Origin: Pseudomonadota bacterium | Lineage (GTDB): Bacteria > Pseudomonadota > Gammaproteobacteria > Burkholderiales > Rhodocyclaceae | Reading direction: 5' to 3' | Length of the DNA stretch: 24,198 bases | Assembly: GCA_009778425.1 (NCBI GenBank) | Contig: WRJU01000246.1 | Location: 1 to 24,198, forward strand | Part shown: in pieces, positions 1 through 10,300 of the stretch | Layout: each line of letters opens with the position of its first letter | Numbering within the stretch: position 1 is the first letter of the stretch | Made by a program: the position numbers and the translations under genes | The notes under the pieces: model-generated | Seen by the model: only the letters and a program-made list of their open reading frames with translations | Databases searched by the model: none | Told to the model about the DNA's origin: nothing

Positions 1-1886
1 ACTTGCCGCATGAAAGTGGATTTGCCGCCCATGTTCGGGCCGGTGATGAGGAGCATGCGGCGCGTGGGGGCAAGCTGGGCGTCGTTGTGGATGAAGTGTT
101 CGACCTGTTGCTCCACGACGGGATGACGGCCCCCGGTGATGCGGATGCCGGACTGCGTGGAGAACACGGGGGCGACGTAGCCGTTGCAACGCGCGGCTTC
201 GGCGAAGGCCGCGAGGGCGTCGAGCGTGGCGACGGCGCGGGCGGCGCACTGGAAGGCAGGAATGAATGGGGCGAGTCCGTCGAGTACAGCCTCGAAGAGC
301 ATTTTTTCGCGCGCGAGCGCCCGTTCCTGGGCGGACAGGGCTTTGTCCTCGAATGCCTTGAGTTCCGGCGTGATGTAACGCTCGGCGTTTTTCAGGGTCT
401 GGCGGCGGCGGTAGTCGGCGGGGACTTTTGCCGTGTTGGCGTGGCTCACTTCGATGTAGAAACCGTGAACCTTGTTGAATTCGACCTTGAGGCTGGCAAT
501 GCCGGTACGGGCGCGTTCCCGTTCTTCCAAGCTGATGAGGAAGTCGCCGCAATGGGTCTGGATGTCGCGCAGTTCATCGAGTTCGGCATCGAACCCGGCG
601 GCGATGACACCGCCTTCACGCACAAGGGCGGCGGGTTCCGGGGCGATGGCGCGATTGAGCAACTCGCGCGGCGCGGGGAGCAGTTCGAGGCTGGTAGCAA
701 GTTCTTCGAGCAGGTCGCTGGATGAGCCCGCGAGTGCGGGGAGCAGTTCGGGCAGATGGGCGAGGCTTTCGCGTAGCGCGGAGAGGTCGCGCGGGCGGGC
801 GTTTCTGAGGGCGACGCGCGCGGTGATGCGCTCGATGTCGGCGACTCCGGCAAGAATGCGCCGCAGCGCATCGGCACGAGACTGGCTGGCGCTGTTGGCG
901 TACTCGGAGAGCAACGCGGCCACGGCGCGGTGACGCGCGGCGGGAATGGTGGGCGCGCGTAGCGGGTGGTGTATGGCATGCCGCAGCCAGCGGCTGCCCA
1001 TGCTGGTGACGCAAACATCGAGCAGGGACAGCAAGGTGGGGGCGCGCTCACCGCGCAAGGTTTCGGTGAGTTCGAGATTGCGCCGCGTGGCGGCGTCCAG
1101 CCGCAGGAATTCGGTGTCGCGCTCGACGATGAGCCGGGTCACGTGGGCAAGGCTCTGGCGCTGCGTGGCGCGGGCGTAATCGTGCAACGCGCCCGCCGCG
1201 CCGACGGCGACCGACAGGCCGGTTGCGCCAAACCCGGCGAGGTCGCGGACACCGAAATGCTCGGAAAGCTGTTGGGTAGCGGTCTTGGGGTCGAATTGCC
1301 AATCCGCGAGCCGACGCAATGCCGGGGCAAGGGACTCGATCAACGGCAAGGCAAGGCCGTCTGGCACGAGCACTTCCTTTGGTGCCAGGCGCTCAAATTG
1401 CGCGGCCAGGGTTTCGGAAGGCGCTTCAGCCAGCCGCAGGTCGCCATTGGCAAGATTGAGCCAGGCCAGCCCAAGCACGCCGCGATGGATGTTGAGCGCC
1501 AGCAGCAATGAATCCCTGCGCTCATCGAGCAGGGCCGCGTCGGTGATTGTGCCGGGGGTCACTATGCGGCTGACGACCCGTTCCATCGGCCCCTTGTTTG
1601 CGCCCGGTTCACCGACCTGCTCGGCGATGACAACCGATTCGCCGAGCTTGACGAGCCGCGTCAGGTATTGTTCGACGGCATGAAAAGGGACACCGGCCAT
1701 CTTGATGGCCTGTCCGGCGGACTTTCCGCGCGTCGTCAGGGTAATGTCGAGCAGACGCGCGGCTTTTTCGGCATCGTCGAAAAACAGTTCGTAGAAGTCG
1801 CCCATGCGGTAGAAAAGCAGCGTGTCGGGGTGCTGCGCCTTGATGCGCAGGTATTGCTGCATCATGGGGGTATGATCGTCGAGCAT
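1..1886 (-). CDS. mutS: DNA mismatch repair protein MutS (N-terminal 628 codons; 3' end beyond the window)
   Basis: MutS recognises mismatches and small loops as a dimer and recruits MutL. I translated the minus strand from ATG at 1886 and the frame stays open to the left edge, so the gene is cut by the window and is not broken. The N-terminus carries the mismatch-reading motif GDFYELF, with Phe31 and Glu33 as the residues that wedge into and contact the mismatch. Connector, core and clamp regions follow. The Walker A motif GPNMGGKST sits at residues 616-624, just before the edge. The family is about 850 residues long, so roughly the last quarter (rest of the ATPase, helix-turn-helix) is missing here. 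The start has a good ribosome site (AGAGG a few bases upstream) and aligns with the usual MutS N-terminus (HTPMMQQYL). Upstream lies a REP-like repeat and the co-oriented DUF2863 gene. Family assignment is secure. Confidence 0.97.
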   Translation of the reverse strand, partial: MLDDHTPMMQQYLRIKAQHPDTLLFYRMGDFYELFFDDAEKAARLLDITLTTRGKSAGQAIKMAGVPFHAVEQYLTRLVKLGESVVIAEQVGEPGANKGPMERVVSRIVTPGTITDAALLDERRDSLLLALNIHRGVLGLAWLNLANGDLRLAEAPSETLAAQFERLAPKEVLVPDGLALPLIESLAPALRRLADWQFDPKTATQQLSEHFGVRDLAGFGATGLSVAVGAAGALHDYARATQRQSLAHVTRLIVERDTEFLRLDAATRRNLELTETLRGERAPTLLSLLDVCVTSMGSRWLRHAIHHPLRAPTIPAARHRAVAALLSEYANSASQSRADALRRILAGVADIERITARVALRNARPRDLSALRESLAHLPELLPALAGSSSDLLEELATSLELLPAPRELLNRAIAPEPAALVREGGVIAAGFDAELDELRDIQTHCGDFLISLEERERARTGIASLKVEFNKVHGFYIEVSHANTAKVPADYRRRQTLKNAERYITPELKAFEDKALSAQERALAREKMLFEAVLDGLAPFIPAFQCAARAVATLDALAAFAEAARCNGYVAPVFSTQSGIRITGGRHPVVEQQVEHFIHNDAQLAPTRRMLLITGPNMGGKSTFMRQ

Positions 1887-1893
1887 TTTCCTC

Positions 1894-1966
1894 TTGGGTT
1901 GGCGCGAAACGCCGGGGATGTCATTCCCCTTCTGGGAGGGGTGGCGCGAAGCGCCGGGGTGGCAGG
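1894..1966. repeat. REP-like intergenic palindromic repeat, two copies
   Basis: The gap between mutS and the DUF2863 gene holds two imperfect copies of a G-rich element around the palindromic core GGCGCGAAGCGCC. One copy is near 1897-1919 (core with one substitution) and one near 1934-1962. The same core, with one base changed, occurs after ppsA at 6618-6633, so it is a dispersed element, not a chance palindrome. Its role is unknown; such elements often form mRNA 3' hairpins or are spread by RAYT-type enzymes, but none is encoded here. Confidence 0.6.
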
Positions 1967-1975
1967 CGGGGTGAT

Positions 1976-3145
1976 TCAGTGCAGATGCCGGGGAATCTGC
2001 ATGGATTCGGCCTCTGGCATTTCGGCGTGGACGGTTTCACCGTCGGGCGAGGGGTAAAGCGGGACGCCGCAATCGTCGCAATATTCGAGCGGGAAACGAT
2101 GGTCCAGCGTTTTCACGGAGCCGACGCCGCATTCGCGCAATACGGCCTCGATCTCGGCAGGAACATCGACGGTTTCGTTTTCCAGCCCCAGGAGCGGCCA
2201 GACCACGCCATGCACGACGTCGTCACTGCTGGAAAGGGTGAAGCCGATCCGGTATTCCTCGACCTGCTCGTCCCAGAAAGGCGCGATGATCGCGCGCAGG
2301 TTGACCACGGGCACATCGAGCGAGGTGGCAAGGAACGCGACCGAGGCGCGCACGGAGTAGGCGCGGCTGATCCTGTCGGCGGCGCGACAGGCGGCAAAAT
2401 AGGATTCGGGCAGGACGACTTCGAGCGCGCAGCCGGGCAGCAGCGGGGTGAGGCAGTCCCCGCCCTGACCGCGCCATTGCGTCAACGCTTCAGCGCGATT
2501 TCCGTCGGTCTCCTGCCAGCGGAAAACGGGATGCCCGCGCGGCACGACAACCGCCGCCAGGATGTAACGGGTGTCGGAGAGAAATTGCGTGGTTTCCGGC
2601 ATGCCGTCGGTGTCGATATGCAGGTCTTCGCCTTCGAGCGCAGCACGGCCCAGGCGCGCGGCAAAGTTGGCGGTATCGCAATAGCCTTGCGGGAGTTGAT
2701 CCGGGCTGAACAGGAAATCAGCCAGGGCCAGGCGGGCGTTCTGGGCGAGGATGTGGGCCTGCAGGTGCACACGCAGGTTGGCCAGTGTGGCGGTGGGCAG
2801 GGAGCGCGCAGGGATGCGGAAGCGCGACCAGGCCAGCACCGGAGCGGCGATGAAGATGATGTCGTGTTCGCTGCCGGGGATGGCAGGGGATTCCGTGCGC
2901 GACTCGATGGCATCGGCCAGTTCGTCGTAAATCAGGCCGCCACGGTTGAATGCCTGGTCGAGCGCGGTGTCGAACAAGTCTTCGTCGTCGTGAGCCAACG
3001 CCGTGTCGATGACCGACGCGAGGCGCTCTTCCCAGAAACGGTCTTCGATCCGGCAACAGGATTCAGCCAGACCGCTAGCCAGCCATAGAAGTTCTTCGGC
3101 GTGGCGGCCAATGCCGCCCCGGCGTTTGCTGCGCGGTCTTTTCAT
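1976..3145 (-). CDS. DUF2863 family protein of unknown function
   Basis: I recognise this as the DUF2863 family, found mainly in betaproteobacteria, from the opening MKRPRSKRR followed by an EELLWLASGLAES...LEDRFWE-type segment and the general layout. Its function is not known. The protein is about 389 residues, soluble-looking, without signal peptide or membrane segment. It ends with a CxxC pair (EYCDDCG) near the C-terminus that could take part in metal binding, although no second pair is visible. An upstream in-frame ATG at 3157 would add four residues. I prefer ATG at 3145 because GGAAG lies five bases upstream, while the ATG at 3157 has no ribosome site. It lies between ppsR and mutS, all on the minus strand. 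A repeat separates it from mutS, so shared transcription is uncertain. Confidence 0.8.
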   Translation of the reverse strand: MKRPRSKRRGGIGRHAEELLWLASGLAESCCRIEDRFWEERLASVIDTALAHDDEDLFDTALDQAFNRGGLIYDELADAIESRTESPAIPGSEHDIIFIAAPVLAWSRFRIPARSLPTATLANLRVHLQAHILAQNARLALADFLFSPDQLPQGYCDTANFAARLGRAALEGEDLHIDTDGMPETTQFLSDTRYILAAVVVPRGHPVFRWQETDGNRAEALTQWRGQGGDCLTPLLPGCALEVVLPESYFAACRAADRISRAYSVRASVAFLATSLDVPVVNLRAIIAPFWDEQVEEYRIGFTLSSSDDVVHGVVWPLLGLENETVDVPAEIEAVLRECGVGSVKTLDHRFPLEYCDDCGVPLYPSPDGETVHAEMPEAESMQIPRHLH

Positions 3146-3202
3146 GTTTGCTTCCATCCAGAGTAAGTTGGATATTGTAGCTTTTGCCGCGACATAAGTG
3201 GC

Positions 3203-4039
3203 TCAAAATTCCGTTTCTATCCGCACCGTTTGCATAATGGTGGCGGAGATTTCCTCGATGGATTTGGTGGTGGAATCCAGCCAGCGGATGTTCTCGCGCC
3301 GCATCAGCTTTTGCGCGGCGTCGATCTCATAACGGCAGTTTTCCAGGCTGGCGTAATGGCTGTTGGGACGCCGTTCCTGCCGGATGAGCGAGAGCCTATC
3401 CGGGGAAATGGTCAACCCAAAAAGTTTGGTGCGAAAGCCGTGCAGTTCCCCCGGCAGCTTGTTGCGCTCGAAATCCTCGGGAATGAGCGGGTAATTGGCG
3501 GCCTTGACGCCGAATTGCATCGCCAGGTAGAGGCTGGTCGGCGTTTTTCCGGAGCGCGATACGCCTACAAGGATGACATTGGCTTCCATCAGGTCGACAG
3601 CGTTGGAAACGCCGTCGTCGTGCGTCATCGCAAAGTTGATGGCTTCAATGCGTTTCTTGTAGTCGCTGCTCTCGGCAACACCGTGAAAGCGGCCTATGGT
3701 GTGAGTGGAACGCTGCCCGAGTTCGTTTTCCAGCGGTTCGATGAATCGCTCGAAAAGATCGAGAAACAGGGCGTCTTCATGCGCTTCGCGTAGCGCGGCA
3801 ACCGATGTCGGGTTGACCAGGCTGCTGAACACGATGGGGCGCTGCCCCGTGTCACGGGCAATTTTCCGGATCTGTTTGGCGCAATCCTGCGCCTTGGGGA
3901 CATCATTGACGAAAGGCACGCGCACCTGCTGGAAACGGGTATCGGGAAATTGCGCCAGCAGGCTATGGCCAAAGGTTTCAGCGGTAATGCCGGTACTGTC
4001 GGAGACGAAAAACACCGTGCGGAAGGGGCGTTCACTCAT
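3203..4039 (-). CDS. ppsR: Phosphoenolpyruvate synthase regulatory protein (bifunctional kinase/pyrophosphorylase, DUF299)
   Basis: PpsR inactivates PEP synthase by ADP-dependent phosphorylation of a threonine and reactivates it by phosphate-dependent dephosphorylation. The 278-residue product opens with MSERPFRTVFFVSDSTGITAET, typical for the family, and has the P-loop-like GVSRSGKTPTS near residue 155; E. coli PpsR is 277 residues. The frame extends upstream to an ATG at 4105, adding 22 residues (MPQYAPFTSC...). I reject that start because family homology begins at MSERPF. The chosen ATG has no strong Shine-Dalgarno sequence. The gene is divergent from ppsA, its substrate, with 142 bases between the two starts, so the regulatory pair probably shares a control region. 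The function follows from the family and from adjacency to ppsA. Confidence 0.95.
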   Translation of the reverse strand: MSERPFRTVFFVSDSTGITAETFGHSLLAQFPDTRFQQVRVPFVNDVPKAQDCAKQIRKIARDTGQRPIVFSSLVNPTSVAALREAHEDALFLDLFERFIEPLENELGQRSTHTIGRFHGVAESSDYKKRIEAINFAMTHDDGVSNAVDLMEANVILVGVSRSGKTPTSLYLAMQFGVKAANYPLIPEDFERNKLPGELHGFRTKLFGLTISPDRLSLIRQERRPNSHYASLENCRYEIDAAQKLMRRENIRWLDSTTKSIEEISATIMQTVRIETEF

Positions 4040-4128
4040 GGATGTGCTCGTGAAGTTGCGGGCGGAAAAAGATGTACAAGACGTGAAAGGTGCATATTGG
4101 GGCAAACCCTGCCGTGCGCGAGTATCGC

Positions 4129-4142
4129 ATTCTACGTAGAAT
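4129..4142. promoter_or_regulatory. Perfect 14-bp palindrome in the ppsR-ppsA divergent region (candidate operator)
   Basis: ATTCTACGTAGAAT reads the same on both strands. It lies 39 bases before the ppsA start and about 90 before the ppsR start, followed by a pyrimidine-rich AT tract. TAGAAT within it also resembles a -10 hexamer, but no good -35 lies 17 bases upstream. It could be an operator serving one or both genes. I do not recognise the regulator. Confidence 0.35.
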
Positions 4143-4181
4143 ACACATTTTTCTTTTTCCTAGCGGATTCTGGAAGCAGCC

Positions 4182-6557
<2,376 letters not shown>

Positions 6558-6587
6558 GTTCATCGCGGCGAGCGCGTATAGAGGTTT

Positions 6588-6700
6588 TCCCCTTCCCTCT
6601 CCCCTCGTGGGAGAGGGTGGCGCGTAGCGCCGGGAGAGGGAGAGGCGACCGTTTTGCCCTCTCCCCCTGCCCCCATCCCACTTGCGAGGAGAGGGAGGTT
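6588..6700. repeat. REP-like intergenic repeat with two GGGAGAGGG hairpins
   Basis: The 290-base gap after ppsA is dominated by this element. CCCTCTCCC (6595-6603) pairs with GGGAGAGGG (6609-6617) over a five-base loop. The palindromic core GGCGCGTAGCGCC follows, flanked by another GGGAGAGGG. A second, looser inverted pair is CCCTCTCC (6657-6664) with GGAGAGGG (6688-6695). The core matches the repeat between mutS and the DUF2863 gene. It may also act as a factor-independent terminator or 3' stabiliser for ppsA, but there is no long T tract. I see no gene in 6558-6847. Confidence 0.7.
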
Positions 6701-6847
6701 TTGCGCACGCTTGAGCAAAATACTGAATAAATCAGTGTCTCTCATGGTGGTTATACGGCGGAATTCCGGGCGCAGCCCCGTCGGCCTAATAGGCTGTTCG
6801 GACAACAACACTGGACAAATTGCTGTGATTTGCTCCAAACTCCGTCC

Positions 6848-7336
6848 ATGACGCAACAAAAAACCCGTAAAACTCCGCCGCACACGCCACGCCGCATCCT
6901 GGCGCTGCATGGGCCGAATCTCAACCTGCTCGGTACACGGGAGCCTGAAGTGTATGGCCATACGACGCTGGCCGACATTCATATCGCGATGGAGTCCAGA
7001 GCCCGCGCGGACGGCGTACAGCTTGAGTCCTTCCAGAGCAATCACGAAGGCCAGTTGATCGACCGCGTCCAGGCAGCGGGAAACGAAGGCATCGACTTCA
7101 TCATCATCAACCCCGCAGCCTACACCCACACCAGCATCGCCCTGCGCGACGCCCTGGCCGCCGTGCGGATTCCGTTCGTGGAAGTGCATCTATCAAACAT
7201 CCACGCCCGAGAATCCTTTCGCCGCCGCTCGTATTTTTCCGACTCTGCCGTGGGCGTGATCTGTGGCCTGGGGGTCCAGGGCTATCTGGCCGCCGTGGAT
7301 TTTGCCATCAGCCAACTGCGCGAACAGGCCGGCTAG
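6848..7336 (+). CDS. aroQ: Type II 3-dehydroquinate dehydratase
   Basis: AroQ dehydrates 3-dehydroquinate to 3-dehydroshikimate in the shikimate pathway. Type II enzymes are small dodecamers. The product has the family hallmarks LHGPNLNLLGTREPEVYG, INPAAYTHTSIALRDAL and VEVHLSNIHARESFRRRSYFS. By comparison with the M. tuberculosis enzyme the active-site residues are Arg31, Tyr36, Asn88, His94, His114 and Arg125, all present. At 162 residues from ATG 6848 it is about 15 longer than usual. The extra is an N-terminal basic tail (MTQQKTRKTPPHTPRR) before the conserved start. A TTG at 6830 in frame is a less likely start. No clear Shine-Dalgarno sequence is seen for the ATG. It precedes accB-accC-prmA on the same strand, a frequent betaproteobacterial order. 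Confidence 0.96.
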   Translation: MTQQKTRKTPPHTPRRILALHGPNLNLLGTREPEVYGHTTLADIHIAMESRARADGVQLESFQSNHEGQLIDRVQAAGNEGIDFIIINPAAYTHTSIALRDALAAVRIPFVEVHLSNIHARESFRRRSYFSDSAVGVICGLGVQGYLAAVDFAISQLREQAG

Positions 7337-7415
7337 AGCCGCAGCGCGCGAACGCTTCCGCCCGGCACGCCTCACCCCATTCTTTCAACTGGATTCTTTT
7401 TAGAGAGAGAACGAC

Positions 7416-7874
7416 ATGGATTTGCGAAAGCTCAAGAAGCTCATCGACCTTACACAAGAGTCCGGCATCTCCGAACTTGAGATCACCGAAGGCGAAGAAA
7501 AAGTACGCATTGTCAACAAATATCCGGAAAGTGCGTCGATCGGCGTACCTATGCCCACCTATCTTCCCGCACAACCCTTCGCCTACGGCGCGCCACCGCC
7601 CGACAGCGAAACCAGGGAAGCGTCCCCCGCGCTGCCTCCCGGCCACGTCCTGAAATCTCCGATGGTCGGCACGTTCTACCGCGCCACCGCGCCAGGGGCT
7701 GACCCGATGGCCGAGGTCGGTCAAAGCGTCAAGACCGGCGACCGCTTGTGCATCATCGAGGCGATGAAGTTGATGAACGAGATCGAAGCCGACGCCGACG
7801 GAGTCATCAAGGCCATACTGGTCGAAAACGGCCAGCCGGTCGAATTCGGGCAACCCCTGTTTGTCATCGGTTGA
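7416..7874 (+). CDS. accB: Acetyl-CoA carboxylase biotin carboxyl carrier protein
   Basis: AccB carries the biotin that shuttles CO2 from biotin carboxylase (AccC) to the carboxyltransferase in the first step of fatty acid synthesis. The 152-residue protein opens with the typical DLRKLKKLIDLTQESGISELEITEGEEKVRI. A Pro/Ala-rich flexible linker follows at about residues 42-77, then a biotinyl domain with motif EAMKLMNEIEA in which Lys118 is the biotinylated residue. The start is supported by AGAGAG shortly upstream. The stop codon is six bases from the accC start, so the two are surely co-transcribed. In E. coli AccB represses its own operon, but nothing in this sequence lets me judge that here. 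Confidence 0.98.
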   Translation: MDLRKLKKLIDLTQESGISELEITEGEEKVRIVNKYPESASIGVPMPTYLPAQPFAYGAPPPDSETREASPALPPGHVLKSPMVGTFYRATAPGADPMAEVGQSVKTGDRLCIIEAMKLMNEIEADADGVIKAILVENGQPVEFGQPLFVIG

Positions 7875-7880
7875 GACGGC

Positions 7881-9254
7881 ATGTTTGAAAAGATACTCAT
7901 CGCCAATCGGGGCGAAATTGCGCTGCGAGTCCTGCGCGCCAGCCGCGAGCTGGGCATCAAGACCGTCGCCGTGCATTCCGAGGCCGACACTGAGGCCAAG
8001 TACGTCAAGCTCGCCGACGAGTCGGTCTGCATCGGCCCTGCGCCTTCTTCGCTCAGTTACCTGAACGTCCCCGCCATTATTTCCGCAGCGGAAGTCACCG
8101 ACGCCGAGGCCATCCACCCCGGATACGGCTTTCTCTCCGAGAACGCCGACTTTGCCGAACGGGTGGAGCAATCCGGTTTCGTGTTCATCGGGCCGCGTCC
8201 GGAAACGATCCGGCTCATGGGTGACAAGGTTTCCGCCAAAGCCACGATGAAAGCGGCGGGCGTACCCTGTGTACCCGGCTCGGAGGGCGCGTTGCCGGAA
8301 GACAATTCCCGTGAAATCATCAGGATCGCCCGTTCCATCGGCTACCCCGTCATCGTCAAGGCGGCGGGCGGCGGCGGCGGACGCGGCATGCGGGTGGTGC
8401 ATACCGAAGCGGCGCTCCTGAACGCCGTAGCGACGACCCGTGCCGAAGCGCTGGCCGCTTTCGGCAATCCCGCGCTGTACATGGAGAAATTTCTCGAAAA
8501 CCCGCGCCACATCGAAATCCAGGTCATGGCCGACCAGCATGGGCATGCAATCTATCTCGGCGAGCGCGATTGTTCGATGCAGCGCCGCCACCAGAAAGTG
8601 ATCGAAGAGGCCCCTGCCCCGAAAATCGACCGCAAACAGATTGCAGCCATTGGCGAGCGTTGCGCCAAGGCTTGCCGCAAGATCGGCTATCGCGGCGCGG
8701 GAACTTTCGAGTTCCTGTACGAAGATGGAGAGTTCTATTTCATCGAGATGAACACGCGGGTTCAGGTCGAACATCCTGTCACCGAGCTGGTCACCGGCAT
8801 TGATGTCGTCCAGACCCAGATCAGGGTCGCTGCGGGCGAAAAGCTGCGCTTCACCCAGCGGGACATCGTATCGCGCGGTCACGCCATCGAGTGCCGGATC
8901 AACGCCGAGGACCCATTCAAGTTCACCCCCTCGCCAGGGCAGATCACAAACTGGCACGCTCCGGGCGGCCCCGGTGTGCGGGTGGATTCGCACGCTTACA
9001 ACGGCTACAGGGTGCCTTCGCATTACGATTCGATGATCGGCAAACTCATCGTCTACGGCGATACGCGCGAACAGGCCATCCGCCGCATGCGCATCGCGCT
9101 CTCGGAAATGGACGTAGCCGGAATCAAGACCAATATCCCGCTGCATCAGGAATTGATGCTCGACACCAATTTCATCGAAGGCGGCGTCAGCATCCATTAC
9201 CTCGAAGAGCGCCTCGACGAGATGGCCGACCTCAAGGGCGGCAAGCTGCCCTGA
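7881..9254 (+). CDS. accC: Acetyl-CoA carboxylase, biotin carboxylase subunit
   Basis: AccC carboxylates biotin on AccB using ATP and bicarbonate. The 457-residue length is close to the family norm (about 449). It has the N-terminal fold starting FEKILIANRGEIALRVLRA, the ATP-grasp centre with Lys160 and the glycine-rich loop AAGGGGGRGM at 161-170, and HQKVIEEAP near 237. The catalytic segment EMNTRVQVEHPVTE contains Glu289, Asn291 and Arg293. The C-terminal biotin carboxylase domain (FTPSPGQI...) is complete. No defects are seen. It lies six bases after accB; prmA begins 23 bases after its stop, in the same operon. Confidence 0.98.
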   Translation: MFEKILIANRGEIALRVLRASRELGIKTVAVHSEADTEAKYVKLADESVCIGPAPSSLSYLNVPAIISAAEVTDAEAIHPGYGFLSENADFAERVEQSGFVFIGPRPETIRLMGDKVSAKATMKAAGVPCVPGSEGALPEDNSREIIRIARSIGYPVIVKAAGGGGGRGMRVVHTEAALLNAVATTRAEALAAFGNPALYMEKFLENPRHIEIQVMADQHGHAIYLGERDCSMQRRHQKVIEEAPAPKIDRKQIAAIGERCAKACRKIGYRGAGTFEFLYEDGEFYFIEMNTRVQVEHPVTELVTGIDVVQTQIRVAAGEKLRFTQRDIVSRGHAIECRINAEDPFKFTPSPGQITNWHAPGGPGVRVDSHAYNGYRVPSHYDSMIGKLIVYGDTREQAIRRMRIALSEMDVAGIKTNIPLHQELMLDTNFIEGGVSIHYLEERLDEMADLKGGKLP

Positions 9255-9277
9255 ACGCGGGACGCGGGAAACGATAC

Positions 9278-10189
9278 ATGTCGGCCTGGCTTTCCGTATC
9301 TGTTGAAACCGAAGCCGACCGCGCCGAGGCGCTCTCGGAAGCGCTGATGGCTTCGGGCGCGCTCTCGGTTTCCATCGAGGATGCCGACGCGGGGACGGCC
9401 AACGAGACGCCGCAGTTCGGCGAACCCGGTCAGGCAGTCGCCAGACTTTGGACGCGTTGCCGGGTCGTCGCGCTGTTCGACCCCATTGACCGCCCTGCCC
9501 TGGTCGCGCGCATCACGGATGCCGCCGCCACGGCGGGGATGGCTGCCGCGCCATCCTTCACCATCGAAGAAGTCGCCGAACGGGACTGGGTACGCGCCGT
9601 GCAAGGCCAATTCGACCCCATCCGCGTCACGAATCGCCTCTGGATCGTGCCCTCCTGGCACGAAGCACCCGAACCAGAAGCGATCAACATCAGGCTCGAC
9701 CCCGGCATGGCCTTCGGAACCGGCTCGCACCCCACGACCCGGCTCTGCCTGGAATGGCTGTGCAAGGCCGTCCAACCGGGCATGTCCGTTCTCGATTTCG
9801 GTTGCGGTTCAGGCATCCTCGCCATTGCCGCCGCCCGCCTCGGCGCGGCCCAATCGCTCGCAATCGACATCGACGAGCGCGCGGTGGAAGCGGCGCGCGA
9901 AAATGCGGCGCGCAACGGCGTATCCGGCATCATGCGCGTACAGCACTCCAGTGAGCCGCTCGAAGCAAGGTTCGATCTCGTCGTTGCCAACATCCTCACC
10001 AACCCGCTCTGTGTGCTGGCTCCCGCCATCGCGGCGCGGGTCACCCCCGGCGGGCGGGTGGCGCTCTCCGGGGTACTCGAACAGCAGGCCGCACAAGTCA
10101 TTGATGCCTGGGCGGCCTGGATTCCCCTCGAAATCGGTGGCGCGTGCGAAGAATGGGTTCGCCTGGAGGGTTGCCGCCCACTACCCTAA
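9278..10189 (+). CDS. prmA: Ribosomal protein L11 methyltransferase
   Basis: PrmA trimethylates ribosomal protein L11 using S-adenosylmethionine. The 303-residue protein has an N-terminal substrate-recognition domain (MSAWLSVSVETEADRAEALSEALMASGALSVSIEDAD). The linker contains the family motif ERDWVRAVQ...FDPIRV, and LDPGMAFGTGSHPTT leads into a Rossmann methyltransferase domain with SAM motif VLDFGCGSGILAIAAARLGA and motif NILTNPL. The open frame begins 387 bases earlier, inside accC. I chose ATG 9278 because it starts at family homology and has GGGAA upstream. It is 23 bases after accC, and accC-prmA adjacency is common in betaproteobacteria. Confidence 0.97.
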   Translation: MSAWLSVSVETEADRAEALSEALMASGALSVSIEDADAGTANETPQFGEPGQAVARLWTRCRVVALFDPIDRPALVARITDAAATAGMAAAPSFTIEEVAERDWVRAVQGQFDPIRVTNRLWIVPSWHEAPEPEAINIRLDPGMAFGTGSHPTTRLCLEWLCKAVQPGMSVLDFGCGSGILAIAAARLGAAQSLAIDIDERAVEAARENAARNGVSGIMRVQHSSEPLEARFDLVVANILTNPLCVLAPAIAARVTPGGRVALSGVLEQQAAQVIDAWAAWIPLEIGGACEEWVRLEGCRPLP

Positions 10190-10300
10190 AAAATTCCCGA
10201 TGCCCAGACAACAAAAGATCGCTTATAAACATGTATGTACGTGCGCCGGACGGATGATGATTTATCATTCGGTGATTTGTAACGCCATAGTCCGTTCCTG

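Noticed and set aside
3..725. 240-codon open frame on the plus strand at the left edge, with further long plus-strand frames up to about 2057
   Set aside because: They are shadows of mutS, which reads continuously on the minus strand with full MutS motifs.
1979..3088. 369-codon plus-strand open frame opposite the DUF2863 gene
   Set aside because: Composition is that of an antisense shadow in high-GC DNA, and the minus strand encodes a recognisable family.
4072..4105. Upstream start for ppsR at 4105
   Set aside because: The extra 22 residues (Ser/Thr-rich) do not resemble the family N-terminus, which begins at the ATG at 4039.
7308..9197. 629-codon minus-strand open frame opposite accB-accC
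   Set aside because: It is antisense to two highly conserved genes and has no recognisable protein motif.
10257..10268. ATGAT-TT-ATCAT inverted repeat before the DUF3426 gene as an operator
   Set aside because: It is too short and simple to support without conservation data.
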